A stretch of 64,000 nucleotides of DNA. Source: Draconibacterium orientale. GTDB taxonomy: Bacteria > Bacteroidota > Bacteroidia > Bacteroidales > Prolixibacteraceae. The notes below the pieces were generated by a model that had not been told where the DNA came from, ran no database searches, and saw only the letters and a list, made by a program, of their open reading frames with translations. This document shows, piece after piece, positions 14,859-23,664 of this stretch. Positions within the stretch are counted from its first letter, which is position 1; every line of letters begins with the position of its first letter. The DNA lies in the NCBI RefSeq assembly GCF_000626635.1, contig NZ_CP007451.1, positions 4,322,501-4,386,500 of the forward strand, read 5' to 3'. The position numbers and the translations under genes were made by a program.

Positions 14859-16928
14859 CTATTCAGATATGGCCGGTTGTTTTAACTTCGACAGAATCTT
14901 TTTTAACTGGTTTTTATCAATCGGTTTTACAATAAAATTATCGCATCCCGCGGCAATTGCTTCTTGTTTGTAGTTTTCCTGCGCATATGCGGTTTGTGCA
15001 ATAATGTACACGTCTTTATTGAATGTCCTTATCCGTTTTGTTGCTTCAAAACCATTTATTTTTGGCAGTTTAATGTCCATTAAAACGACATCGGTAGCTG
15101 GATTTTCCCGAACAACTTTAACTACGTCGATACCATTTTTAACCCGCTTTAAACTTCCTGATATGTCGGAAAGAATATGGCTTAAAAAGTCAAATGAAAT
15201 TTCATCGTCTTCTGCAATTACAATGTTTAAATCATTGTCCCGGCTAAAATTAACTTGTTCTGCATGCGCCTCTGTTATAGTTAATTCCTGCGGTGTGCAT
15301 ACCGTTTTTAAATTGGGCAAAACAAAAGTGAATGAAGTGCCTTTGCCCGGTGTTGAAGAAACGCTGATTTCTCCATTTAGCAGCTTTACATAGCCACGTG
15401 TTATTGAAAGTCCCAGTCCTGATCCTTCATAGCCGCTAGAGTGTGAATGGTCGGCCTGAACAAAGTAATCGAATATTGCTTTTTGCTTTTCGGGAGCAAT
15501 TCCAATTCCGGTGTCGCTTACCGTAATTTTTAACTCGGTAGAGTTAAGCGAGTAATGAATTTTTACATAGCCTTTGTTGGTGAATTTAATGGCATTTTTA
15601 ATGAGATTGGTTAAAATGGAAGTCAGCTTGTACGAATCGCTGTAAAAGTTCTGCAACGGCGTATTAATTTCCGGCTCAACAAGCAAATCAATTCCTTTTT
15701 CATCGGCTTCAACGCTAAAAAAATCATACAATTCGGATACGATTTTTGCAATGTTTACCTTTTTAATTTGTGCCTCCTCGTTTCCTGATTCAATTTTCGA
15801 GATATCAATAATATTATTGATGGTATTCAGCATTCTGTCGCCACTCTGCTGAATGATGTTTATAAACTGAAGTTCTTCTTCCTTTGAATAAGCCTGCGTT
15901 TTTAAGAGTTCTGCAAAACCCAGAATGCCATTCATTGGGGTTCGTATTTCGTGGCTCATATTGGCTAAAAAAGCAGACTTCATTTTATCACTTTGCTCAG
16001 CCTTGTTTTTCTGACGCGAAAGTTCTTTCATAATCTCAGAGTTCAGGTAGAGTTGGTGTTGGAGATCATGTGTTTTTCTTCGAACCCTGGCTTGAAGAAT
16101 TCGATTGACTACAATGAGAAGAAGAAGTATGAAGCCAACAATTGCACTGATGAGTATAATGTACCGCCAGTAATCTCTCAATCCATTCGATTCTTTGTCG
16201 TACTCGGCGAGCCACTGGTCATAAATGCGTTGGTATTCGCCATTTGAAAGCAGTATTTCTGTGGCGTTATTTATTATTGCTGCCAATTCAATCGAACCTG
16301 GCGAAAGCATAAACCCCATGCTTCGCTCCAGTATTCGGTGGTTAGTAGTTTTTATGTAGTCTTTTTGATGTTTAGTTACATAATACATCCCACCAATTCG
16401 TTGGGCAATGGCGCAAGTTATCTGTTCGTCTTCCAGTAAATCAACTAATTGATTGTAATTGGCAGCATAAACAAATTTCGCGGCAGGATTTATACTTAAA
16501 ACATAGCGCACCAGTACATCGTTTTTCCATAATGCAACAACGGGTTGTTTTTGAGTTCGCAAAAACTCTATCGTTATAGTTTTATGGTAATTATTGTTGT
16601 AAAAAAAGCAATGCGAAGTATTTATAACCGATCGGGTATAAAGGTGCTGATTATCGGGATAGCCGGGGTAGTGAGCTCCGGCAATACCGTCAATTTGTTC
16701 GTTTTCCAGTAACGAGTTAGCCGCTTGCCACTCTGCTCCCGATATTTCAATTTGGTTATTATACAGCTCATTTATGGCCTTTACCAAATCGATGTTAAAG
16801 CCAACAAGGTCCCCATTCTCATCAATATAATTAAACGGGGGATAATTATTACTCGCCTTAATTTTATATTGAGCATTTAGGTAATAGCAATTAGTAAATA
16901 CTATTACGCAAATTAAAAATAATCGCAT
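14859..16928 (-). CDS. Hybrid sensor histidine kinase with periplasmic solute-binding domain
   Basis: The 689-residue protein runs as follows. A signal peptide (to about residue 19) precedes a bacterial extracellular solute-binding protein family 3 domain (about 21-245, YPPFNYIDENGDLVGFNIDL and EYQRIYDQWL). A transmembrane helix (about 255-276) leads to HisKA with phospho-acceptor His326 in SHEIRTPMNG, then HATPase with DTGIGIAPEKQ and GSGLGLSI. The C-terminal receiver has the acceptor Asp in VVLMDIKLP and VKPID. The ligand is probably an amino acid or similar small molecule bound in the periplasm. No separate response regulator gene is next to it. The gene is convergent with the DksA-like gene, with 5 bp between stop codons. 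Confidence 0.93.
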   Translation of the reverse strand: MRLFLICVIVFTNCYYLNAQYKIKASNNYPPFNYIDENGDLVGFNIDLVKAINELYNNQIEISGAEWQAANSLLENEQIDGIAGAHYPGYPDNQHLYTRSVINTSHCFFYNNNYHKTITIEFLRTQKQPVVALWKNDVLVRYVLSINPAAKFVYAANYNQLVDLLEDEQITCAIAQRIGGMYYVTKHQKDYIKTTNHRILERSMGFMLSPGSIELAAIINNATEILLSNGEYQRIYDQWLAEYDKESNGLRDYWRYIILISAIVGFILLLLIVVNRILQARVRRKTHDLQHQLYLNSEIMKELSRQKNKAEQSDKMKSAFLANMSHEIRTPMNGILGFAELLKTQAYSKEEELQFINIIQQSGDRMLNTINNIIDISKIESGNEEAQIKKVNIAKIVSELYDFFSVEADEKGIDLLVEPEINTPLQNFYSDSYKLTSILTNLIKNAIKFTNKGYVKIHYSLNSTELKITVSDTGIGIAPEKQKAIFDYFVQADHSHSSGYEGSGLGLSITRGYVKLLNGEISVSSTPGKGTSFTFVLPNLKTVCTPQELTITEAHAEQVNFSRDNDLNIVIAEDDEISFDFLSHILSDISGSLKRVKNGIDVVKVVRENPATDVVLMDIKLPKINGFEATKRIRTFNKDVYIIAQTAYAQENYKQEAIAAGCDNFIVKPIDKNQLKKILSKLKQPAISE

Positions 16929-17024
16929 ATTGGGTTATTTTGAAACAACGCTAAAAAGTTTTTTGTAATCTAATTTCCTGCTAAATTTAAACATATTCTT
17001 TAATTAAGAAAATAAACAAACAAA

Positions 17025-17915
17025 ATGGGGGTAAATAGTCAAGGTCGTATTTTGCAGGAAGTTGAAAAGCAATTGTCGAATGTACTTGGAGAAACGGTAA
17101 TGATTACATCTTCCAAAGTTTTGTCTGGCGGATGTATAAATCATGCTTCGAAAATCGATACCAATTGTGGCAGCTTTTTTTTGAAATGGAATTCGGATTG
17201 CGAGAGCGATATTTTTATCCGCGAAGCAGAGAGTTTGAAGGAACTCAGCAAGGCATCAGACGGGACGTTTTGTGTGCCCAAAGTGTTATATGCAAAAGAA
17301 CTTGACGAAATGCTCGCTTTGCTGGTGATGGAATACCTGGAACCGGGAGGTTTCGATCAGTCGGAAAGGTTAGGAAGAGGGTTGGCACTAATTCATAAAT
17401 ATCAGCAAAATGATTTTGGATTTTATTCCGATAATTATTGTGGCGCAACTACACAAAATAATACCTGGGGAAAAAGCTGGGTGCCGTTTTTCCGTGATAA
17501 GAGATTGGCGTTTTTAATAAATATGATTCGGGAAGGCAGGGGGTTAGACAGTTCTTGTTTGCGTTTGTTTGAAAAGTTGCTGGATCGCCTCGAATTGTTG
17601 ATTCCGAATGAAGAAAGGGCTTCGTTAATTCATGGCGATTTGTGGTCGGGCAATTACATGTTAACAAAGAATGGTCCGGCATTAATCGATCCGGCAGCCA
17701 GTTATTCGCACCGCGAAATGGAATTTGGAATTGTTACTATGTTTGGGGGTTTTTCTTCGCGTTTTTTTGATGCCTATAACGACGAATTTCCGCTCGATTC
17801 CGGATGGCAAGAAAGAAATCAGCTGTATCAGTTGTATCATGTGCTTAATCATTATTATTTATTTGGAGGTGCTTATCTGCATCAGGCTGTAGCAATAGCA
17901 AAACGGTATTTGTAA
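17025..17915 (+). CDS. Fructosamine kinase family protein
   Basis: The 296-residue aminoglycoside-phosphotransferase-like kinase belongs to the fructosamine-kinase/ketosamine-3-kinase family. Visible motifs are SGGCINHASKI, FFLKWN with the ATP-binding Lys, FIREAESLKEL, and LIHGDLWSGNY with the catalytic Asp. The diagnostic ALIDPAASYSHREMEFG with TMFGGF is also present. The family phosphorylates Amadori products or free ribulosamine/erythrulosamine residues, allowing deglycation of proteins or sugar amines. An SIS-domain gene follows 76 bp downstream on the same strand, which could act on the phosphorylated product. The substrate cannot be read from the sequence. Confidence 0.9.
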   Translation: MGVNSQGRILQEVEKQLSNVLGETVMITSSKVLSGGCINHASKIDTNCGSFFLKWNSDCESDIFIREAESLKELSKASDGTFCVPKVLYAKELDEMLALLVMEYLEPGGFDQSERLGRGLALIHKYQQNDFGFYSDNYCGATTQNNTWGKSWVPFFRDKRLAFLINMIREGRGLDSSCLRLFEKLLDRLELLIPNEERASLIHGDLWSGNYMLTKNGPALIDPAASYSHREMEFGIVTMFGGFSSRFFDAYNDEFPLDSGWQERNQLYQLYHVLNHYYLFGGAYLHQAVAIAKRYL

Positions 17916-17991
17916 ATTTCTTTCCGGTAAATACTTGTATTTGTACGTTTTGTTTTTGTAACTTATAGTTATAATCCAAAAGGTTACAGCA

Positions 17992-18927
17992 ATGAAACAT
18001 GAAGTTTTTGAAATACCGTACAGGGCAGAGCTGTGTTACATGAAGAACAAGGGGTTGATATTGCCGGAGGAGGTGCCTTATATTGGTATGGGGGCTTCGC
18101 ATATTGCAACAAAAGCTTTTCGTTTTATGGGAATAAACTTTTTTCCTGAGAAAGCAGCCGAATATTTTAATTACCTGTTAAAGTATAAAGAGCCTGAAAA
18201 AGGCGTACTTATTTCGCAATCGGGGCAAAGTTCTGAAACGCTTTGGTGTGCCGACTATTTTAAGTCTTTTACCGCTATTGTAAACGACGAGAACAGTCCG
18301 TTGGGAAAACATCCGAACTGCTCGAAGAAGGTAATGTTGTATTCCGGGATTGAAAATCATATCGCCACAAAAACATACATTAATACTTTGCTGGTATTGT
18401 ATCTGGGGTTTGGTTTTGATCCGGGCGAAGCAGTAGAAGCACTAAAAAAACATCAGGCAGAATTTGAAGCCTTAGGTACCGATATTGGCGCACGAATCTA
18501 TACGAAAACACAACGGAAGAAACGCTGTTGTTTGTATATTCTTGGCAACGGACCAAATGTTGCTACCGCTAATATTGCGGCACTTGTGCTCAGCCAGGTA
18601 ATGCGAATGCCGGTTTTAAGTATGTCGGTTTCGCAATACGAACACGGATTTATTGAAACAGCCAAAGATTCGATGGTTATTGCTATAAACCACGAAGGGC
18701 GCGAACATAAACGCACAAAAAGGTTGTTGAAGAAAGTGAATGTTGCAGGTGCCGAAACTTGCGAAATATCGAACAGGTATGTGGAAAGCATTTTTAGTCC
18801 GGTTACGTTACCCATTCCGTTTTATTATGCTGCCGAATATTTATCACAAAAACTAAAGGTAAAAACACTTTTCCAGGTGGGCGATAAAGTGGTAAGCAAG
18901 GTTATCATCGATAAAAATTATGAGTAA
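17992..18927 (+). CDS. SIS-domain sugar isomerase/deglycase-like protein
   Basis: The 311-residue protein has two SIS (sugar isomerase) domains. The first carries the phosphosugar-binding LISQSGQSSETLW motif, and the second has YILGNGPNVATANIAALVLS. The layout resembles the isomerase half of GlmS, AgaS and FrlB (fructoselysine-6-phosphate deglycase). No glutamine amidotransferase domain is present. Position directly behind a fructosamine-kinase-like gene makes a deglycase for a phosphorylated Amadori product an attractive hypothesis. A plain aminosugar-phosphate isomerase/deaminase is the alternative. Confidence 0.8.
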   Translation: MKHEVFEIPYRAELCYMKNKGLILPEEVPYIGMGASHIATKAFRFMGINFFPEKAAEYFNYLLKYKEPEKGVLISQSGQSSETLWCADYFKSFTAIVNDENSPLGKHPNCSKKVMLYSGIENHIATKTYINTLLVLYLGFGFDPGEAVEALKKHQAEFEALGTDIGARIYTKTQRKKRCCLYILGNGPNVATANIAALVLSQVMRMPVLSMSVSQYEHGFIETAKDSMVIAINHEGREHKRTKRLLKKVNVAGAETCEISNRYVESIFSPVTLPIPFYYAAEYLSQKLKVKTLFQVGDKVVSKVIIDKNYE

Positions 18928-18987
18928 AGCCATTGTTGTCGGTTGCCTTAATGATTAAATTAGCCTCAAAACCAAAATCCGATTCTA

Positions 18988-20144
18988 ATGATCGCACAAA
19001 AGGCTAAGGAAATTACTCCTTTTATTGTAATGGAAGTTCTTGAAAAGGCTGCCGAAATGGAGCAGCAGGGAATAAATGTAATCCATCTGGAAGTGGGAGA
19101 ACCCGATTTTAACGTTCCAAAATGTGTTTCGGTTGCCGAACAAAAAGCCTTCGACGAAGGCCGAACGCATTATACACACAGCCTTGGCGACCCCGAACTG
19201 CGCAAGCAAATTGCCGAAAAATACAAAGAGGAATATAATGTAAGCGTGTCGCCCGGGCAGATTATTGTAACATCGGGAAGTTCGCCTGCCATTTTATTAA
19301 CGTTGGGCGTGTTGTGCGATGCCGGCGATGAAGTAATAATTTCCGACCCGGGATATGCCTGCTACGAGAATTTTATACGCTTTATTGGTGCAAAAGCTAT
19401 TAAGGTGCCGGTTTACGAGGAAGATGGATTTCAGTACCGGTACGAGGAAATAAAAAGCGCATTACCGACAGAACACGCGCAATAATGATAAACAGCCCCA
19501 TGAATCCAACCGGAAACCTTTTGTCGGTTGAGTTGATGAAAGATCTGGCAACATTTGATATTCCAATTGTTTCCGACGAAATTTATCACGGTTTGGTTTA
19601 CGAAGATCGTGCTCATTCTATTCTGGAAGTAACCGACAAGGCCTTTGTTCTTAATGGATTTTCGAAACTTTACGCAATGACGGGGCTTCGTTTAGGATAC
19701 GTTATTGCTCCGATGGAGTATTTAAGATGTATGCAGAAAATGCAGCAGAACTTATTTATTTGTGCAGGTTCAACTACTCAGCGCGCCGGCATTGAAGCAT
19801 TAAAAAATGCGGGTAACGAGGTGGAGGAAATGCGCTTAACCTACGATAAAAGACGCCGGTATTTAATTGAACGGTTAACGAAGCTGGGTTTCGATATTAA
19901 AGTGAAACCCACAGGAGCTTTTTATGTAATGGTAAATGCCAAACACCTTTCAAATGATAGTTATAAGCTGGCTTTCGATATACTGGAAAAAGCGCATGTT
20001 GGCGTAACTCCCGGAATCGATTTTGGCGATAACGGCGAAGGCTTTCTGCGTTTCTCGTATGCCAATTCAATCGAGAATATCGAAGAAGGAATGAATCGTT
20101 TACAGAACTACCTGGTTAAATATCACAATGTGCCTATGAATTAA
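18988..20144 (+). pseudogene. Class I/II PLP-dependent aminotransferase, split by a one-base deletion
   Basis: The first frame (18988-19485, 165 residues) carries the aminotransferase N-terminus (INVIHLEVGEPDFNVP, THYTHSLGDPELR, IIVTSGSSPAILL) and stops at TAA 19483-19485. The second frame (to 20144) continues with MINSPMNPTGNLLS, the PLP lysine in VLNGFSKLYAMTGLRLGYV and a normal C-terminus. Adding one A after the TTA at 19462-19464 restores A-L-T-D-R-T-R-A-I-M-I-N-S-P across the junction, the expected family sequence, in a protein of about 385 residues. Either the gene is inactivated by a single deletion or the base was lost in sequencing; no canonical slippery site is visible. Substrate unknown. 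Confidence 0.88.
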
Positions 20145-20652
20145 AGCGGTCGAAATGAACGATCTCGTCAATAGGTTTGCGCTTTTTATCCGGTCTTTTG
20201 CTATTTGGGTATCCAAGCGGAAGTAAGGCAACAGGCTCGATATTAGCTGGCAGTTGCAACAGGTTGGAACAACAGGTTACATTAAAATTACACACCCAGC
20301 ATGTACCTAAGCCCAATTCGGTGGCTTTTAAGGTTATGTGGTCGATGGCAATTGCCAGGTCGATATCGGCAGAATCTTTGCCATCTGAAGCCCGTTTCCA
20401 CGATTGAGAATGGTCGGCACAAGCAACTATAATTACCGGCGCTGTGCGAAACCAGCTGCGGTCGTAGCATTTATAGAGCTGAGTCAGGACTTCCTTGTTT
20501 TGCACAACAATAAAATGCCAGGGTTGAAAATTAACGGCCGACGGTGCCAGTCTGCCAGCTTCCAGGATTTCAAAAAGTAGTTCCTTTTCTATTTTGGTAT
20601 CTTTATAAGCTCTAACCGAGTAACGGTTTTTTATAATATCTGACAAATTCAT
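20134..20652 (-). CDS. Nitroreductase-family protein
   Basis: The 172-residue flavoprotein of the nitroreductase fold begins MNLSDIIKNRYSVRAYKDTK, with the FMN-binding R-x-S-x-R pattern. It continues with LEAGRLAPSAVNFQPWHFIV and LGTCWVCNF, all typical. It probably reduces nitro compounds, quinones or flavins with NAD(P)H in the cytoplasm. Its 3' end overlaps the 3' end of the aminotransferase gene by 11 bp in convergent orientation. Confidence 0.93.
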   Translation of the reverse strand: MNLSDIIKNRYSVRAYKDTKIEKELLFEILEAGRLAPSAVNFQPWHFIVVQNKEVLTQLYKCYDRSWFRTAPVIIVACADHSQSWKRASDGKDSADIDLAIAIDHITLKATELGLGTCWVCNFNVTCCSNLLQLPANIEPVALLPLGYPNSKRPDKKRKPIDEIVHFDRFNS

Positions 20653-21037
20653 AGGCCACTAATTGTTTATTTTAACTGTTCGCCAGCTGGTGCATTCAGC
20701 TTTTATTTTACCGTTTCGGCCGTTGGGCCGGTGTTTCGCGGGGAATTCTGATAAAATCTGCACTTTTAGTATGTAAATATAAACTTTTTCAGTTTTTAAA
20801 AGTGTAAGCAGAAATATGGTTTTCTGTCAATTTTTAATCCGTTTTTCAAATTTTAAAGTTCAGAGTGTAAGGGAAAAATGACTTGTGCTTAAAGTCTTTT
20901 ATTTTCAATGTTTTAATGGTGTTTGAAATGTGTTTTAGAGCATTCATTTTTCTTGTTGCAGCATTAAAAAATATACGTCATTTGCACGAAAATTAAACAA
21001 TAACAAAGTTTAGAGTTGAACCTTAAATTTTAATGTC
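20653..21037. other. Intergenic region between divergent nitroreductase and secreted-protein genes
   Basis: No coding frame was seen. The only notable element is a short GC-rich stem, CGGCC/GGCCG around 20717-20730, with no T-run. The stretch must contain two divergent promoters, but no exact TAnnTTTG box was found. Confidence 0.4.
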
Positions 21038-21508
21038 ATGAGAAAAGTAAATTTTATAATCGCAATTGTAACATTTTTTACCATGGCCACATCTGTAGCC
21101 AATGCCACCGGAATACGTACTGAATTTAATGAGTTTGAATTTACCCTTGTTGATGATTTGCACATGGGCAAAAAGGTAGATGCAATTTGGACCTTGAGCT
21201 ACGACAAATCAGAAAAACCGGTTACTGTTGTTAAACGAAATACAATCGAAGGAACAGAATATGTGGTAAGCGCAGAGTTCTTTTCAGTTCGTTACGTGGC
21301 TAATGCATCAGGTTTTGGTGCAAAACAAGTTCGAAAATCATGGTGTAATGTAGATAGCAAAATCAACAATGCAGTTATTAATCAAACCGAATTAAAAAAT
21401 CAAGAAATTATTTCGCCAAACAAGGTGGATGACAAAATGGCTTTAGGGCTTATTGCAAGTTACCTGCCCGATCTTTTAAATGATGGATATACGCACTTAC
21501 TCAATTAA
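21038..21508 (+). CDS. Secreted protein of unknown function, tandem paralogue A
   Basis: The 156-residue protein has a signal peptide ending SVANA. The mature part starts TGIRTEFNEFEFTLVDDLHM and ends with a conserved tail, ALGLIASYLPDLLNDGYTHL. The gene downstream encodes a clear paralogue with the same framework (DLHMGKKVDAIWTLSY against NLYMGKSVKALWTVSY; identical PVTVVKR). No known domain is recognised. It is probably periplasmic or surface-located. Confidence 0.8.
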   Translation: MRKVNFIIAIVTFFTMATSVANATGIRTEFNEFEFTLVDDLHMGKKVDAIWTLSYDKSEKPVTVVKRNTIEGTEYVVSAEFFSVRYVANASGFGAKQVRKSWCNVDSKINNAVINQTELKNQEIISPNKVDDKMALGLIASYLPDLLNDGYTHLLN

Positions 21509-21542
21509 TCGCAATAAATAGAATAAAAGCAATTTTAATTCG

Positions 21543-21570
21543 AAGCCATCCGTTTTACGGGTGGCTTTTT
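21543..21570 (+). terminator. Intrinsic terminator between the tandem paralogues
   Basis: AAGCCATCCG at 21543-21552 pairs with CGGGTGGCTT at 21558-21567 (one G-T pair) and is followed by a T-run. It shows that the two paralogues are separate transcripts. Confidence 0.88.
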
Positions 21571-21904
21571 GTTTTTACTGTTTGGGAGGGTAAAAAACAT
21601 AATAGAATCATAAACTATTCGTCGATTAAATCTGTCGTTCGTGGACAGATTTTAATTAGCCCTCAGAGTTGATGTAGTTGCATTTTTTTAATATTATAAA
21701 AAATGTAAATAAAAATCACCTTTTGTTTTCAAATTGAATATGTATTGGGGTTGAGACTATCAGTATGTAAAAAGCAACCTTTTTCTGTGAACGGAATCTG
21801 TTTTACAGCAAGGCTTTTGGATGTCACCAAAATGTAATTCGTGCGTCTCTTTAATACAAATAATTACGAAAACAATTACAGTCAGAAAACAAAAATTTAG
21901 AGTC
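21571..21904. other. Intergenic region before paralogue B
   Basis: No gene is visible. An in-frame upstream ATG at 21821 would lengthen paralogue B by 28 residues, but it would bury the signal peptide and is not favoured. No exact promoter box was recognised. Confidence 0.4.
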
Positions 21905-22375
21905 ATGAAAAAAGTTAATTTATTATCCGTATTGGTTTTAGCAACCTTATTCGTTTCTGTTAGTGCATCAGCAACCGGAGTGCGTACTCAATTCAAATCG
22001 TTTGAAATTAAAGAAGTCGATAATCTTTACATGGGAAAATCGGTGAAAGCACTTTGGACGGTAAGTTACAGTGCCGAGGAAGATCCTGTTACAGTTGTAA
22101 AACGTACGACGCTTGAAGGCGTTGAATATGTTGTGCATTCAAAACATTTTCAGGTAAGCTATGCGGCAACCAGCGAAGGATTTGGAGCTAAAGAAACCAG
22201 AAAAGCCTGGAGCGATGTGCCAAAAAGAATTGCAAGGGCCGTTATTAGTCAGGAAGAAATGGAGCGCCAACGTATTATTACTCCTAATAAAGTTGACGAT
22301 GAAACTGCGCTGGGTTTAATTGCAAGTTATTTGCCCGACCTGATTAACGATGGTTATACGCATCTTTTGAATTAA
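21905..22375 (+). CDS. Secreted protein of unknown function, tandem paralogue B
   Basis: The protein has 156 residues from the ATG at 21905, the same length as its upstream paralogue. This start gives a proper signal peptide (MKKVNLLSVLVLATLFVSVS) ending at SASA. The mature protein TGVRTQFKSFEIKEVDNLYM and onward aligns throughout with paralogue A and ends LIASYLPDLINDGYTHLLN. It is charged, lacks Cys, and has no recognised domain. The pair arose by local duplication and has since diverged considerably. Confidence 0.8.
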   Translation: MKKVNLLSVLVLATLFVSVSASATGVRTQFKSFEIKEVDNLYMGKSVKALWTVSYSAEEDPVTVVKRTTLEGVEYVVHSKHFQVSYAATSEGFGAKETRKAWSDVPKRIARAVISQEEMERQRIITPNKVDDETALGLIASYLPDLINDGYTHLLN

Positions 22376-22414
22376 GCAGCAAATTTTATTTCATAGAAAG
22401 CAATTTTAAGGGAG

Positions 22415-22437
22415 CCGCGAGTAATCGCGGTTTTTTT
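22415..22437 (+). terminator. Intrinsic terminator after paralogue B
   Basis: CCGCGA at 22415-22420 pairs with TCGCGG at 22425-22430, then seven T. It touches the stop codon of the convergent small gene. Confidence 0.88.
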
Positions 22438-22618
22438 ATATACAGCCACAAACAAAGCCATCTGCCAGGCTATCGAGTGCCTCTTTTTCTGCCTTTTTCT
22501 CAGTATCGGTTCCTTTACATTTCATGCAAACCGGTAAATTAACGGTAGTATTCAATTCTGAATTCTCAGTAGTGATCGGCTCTTTACAAACAAAACAGGT
22601 ATTTTTCAAGTCTCCCAT
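22436..22618 (-). CDS. Small cysteine-rich (zinc-ribbon-like) protein
   Basis: The 60-residue protein has CFVC near the start, CMKC in the middle and a C-terminal CGCI, the arrangement of a treble-clef or zinc-ribbon metal site. It has no signal peptide. The family is not recognised. It is supported by the paired Cys motifs and by a terminator shared with the convergent gene. Confidence 0.6.
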   Translation of the reverse strand: MGDLKNTCFVCKEPITTENSELNTTVNLPVCMKCKGTDTEKKAEKEALDSLADGFVCGCI

Positions 22619-22917
22619 TTAAATTAATTCGATATGCTTTGTGTAGTGTTATATTTTTTAGTGCAAAATTCATCTCAAAAATAACAATTGTTTGAAGACT
22701 AAGTATAAAGCATGAATTTCGCAGGTTCAAAACTTAATTAATTTTCAAAATTGAATGTCCGCAATTGGTCACAACCAGAACGTCACCCTGAACTTGTTTC
22801 AGGGTCTTTCTTACAAACAACTGATTATTAAATGCGAGAGATGCTGAAACAAGTTCAGCATGACGTGCTAAATATTAATTATGACATGGAACGGATAATC
22901 AAAAAAATATATCAAGA
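22619..22917. other. Intergenic region containing a REP-like inverted repeat
   Basis: No gene is present in 22619-22917. The stretch holds the inverted repeat described separately at 22781-22865. Confidence 0.5.
22781..22865. repeat. REP-like inverted repeat pair
   Basis: The 22-base arm at 22781-22802 and the reverse complement of 22844-22865 agree at 20 positions; the core is CTGAACTTGTTTCAG. Each arm is itself a small hairpin (CCCTGAA/TTTCAGGG and TGCTGAA/TTCAGCA). Such double palindromes are typical of dispersed intergenic REP elements in this phylum. Confidence 0.75.
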
Positions 22918-23247
22918 ATGAACAAGAGAATTTTTCTGCTGGCCGGCGCGCTGCTTTTTAGCTTTTCAATCCTTCTTGCCCAGCATGGTAGCAATAATGC
23001 TGACGAAGCAATTTGCAAACACATTCTTGCAGAACTGCAACAACACAGCGAAAAATCAACAGCAGAACTTGTGGTTTTTGCCGGAAAACTATTGATGAAC
23101 ACGCCTTACGTTGCGCACACATTAGAAACCGAGCCCGAACAGTTAATTTTCAAAAAATACTTATGTGAAAAACTAAAAATACTGAGGCGAAATCAGCAAT
23201 GTGCAAGGCTAAATATCATGCGAAATTCAAATAATCTGAGAATTTAG
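22918..23247 (+). pseudogene. Truncated DUF1460 family (amidase-like) secreted protein
   Basis: The 109-residue frame has a signal peptide ending LLAQ. The DUF1460 start follows: VVFAGKLLMNTPYVAHTLE then EPEQLI. In full-length members (more than 200 residues) a segment with the catalytic Cys (F-D-C-x-T-F-V-E type) follows directly. Here the sequence breaks after EPEQLI and goes into an unrelated basic tail. The catalytic Cys and the rest of the NlpC/P60-like domain are missing, so this is a 3'-truncated remnant. The break lies near 23150. Confidence 0.65.
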
Positions 23248-23664
23248 CAATACTTTATTTAGAAACATTATAAATTACAAAAATTGACAATTTTTTTATT
23301 TGAAACATTTTGTTAAGTTGAGTATAGATTGCCTAGATACGGGCTTCTTGTAAGGCGGTTCTATATTTAGAAAATTCTAATTACTAACAATAGCATTAAG
23401 AATAAGGGGACATCATAAATTGTTAGTGAATAAAATAACAGAGGTAAATAATTTCTATTAATCCGGAAAAATGCTAATTAGAAAATTCAAATAATCATTA
23501 AGAAATCTGCTTAAAATTGTGTATATTAACATATAATTAATGAAATCCATATTCTATGCCAGGTAATTGCGATGGAGCATTCACATTGAGAACAACTTAT
23601 TTTTTGCTTTGCATTTGGAATATATTTGTAGAGAATTTACAAACCTATTTAAGTTGTTAATAAA
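23248..23664. other. Intergenic leader of the giant T9SS protein gene
   Basis: No coding frame was seen. The region is AT-rich and carries the probable promoter at 23621-23628. The part next to 23248 shows no recognisable 3' half of the truncated DUF1460 gene. Confidence 0.4.
23621..23628 (+). promoter_or_regulatory. Candidate promoter -7 element for the giant T9SS protein
   Basis: TATATTTG at 23621-23628 matches TAnnTTTG exactly. TTTG at 23603-23606 could be the -33 box but is closer than usual (14-base spacing). The element ends 36 bp before the ATG at 23665, which supports that start. Confidence 0.45.

Noticed and set aside
19462-19490. Programmed -1 frameshifting in the aminotransferase gene
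   Set aside because: No canonical slippery heptamer in the right phase and no downstream pseudoknot; a one-base deletion explains the break exactly.
21821-21904. Longer start for secreted paralogue B
   Set aside because: It would place 28 residues in front of the signal peptide and break equal length with paralogue A.
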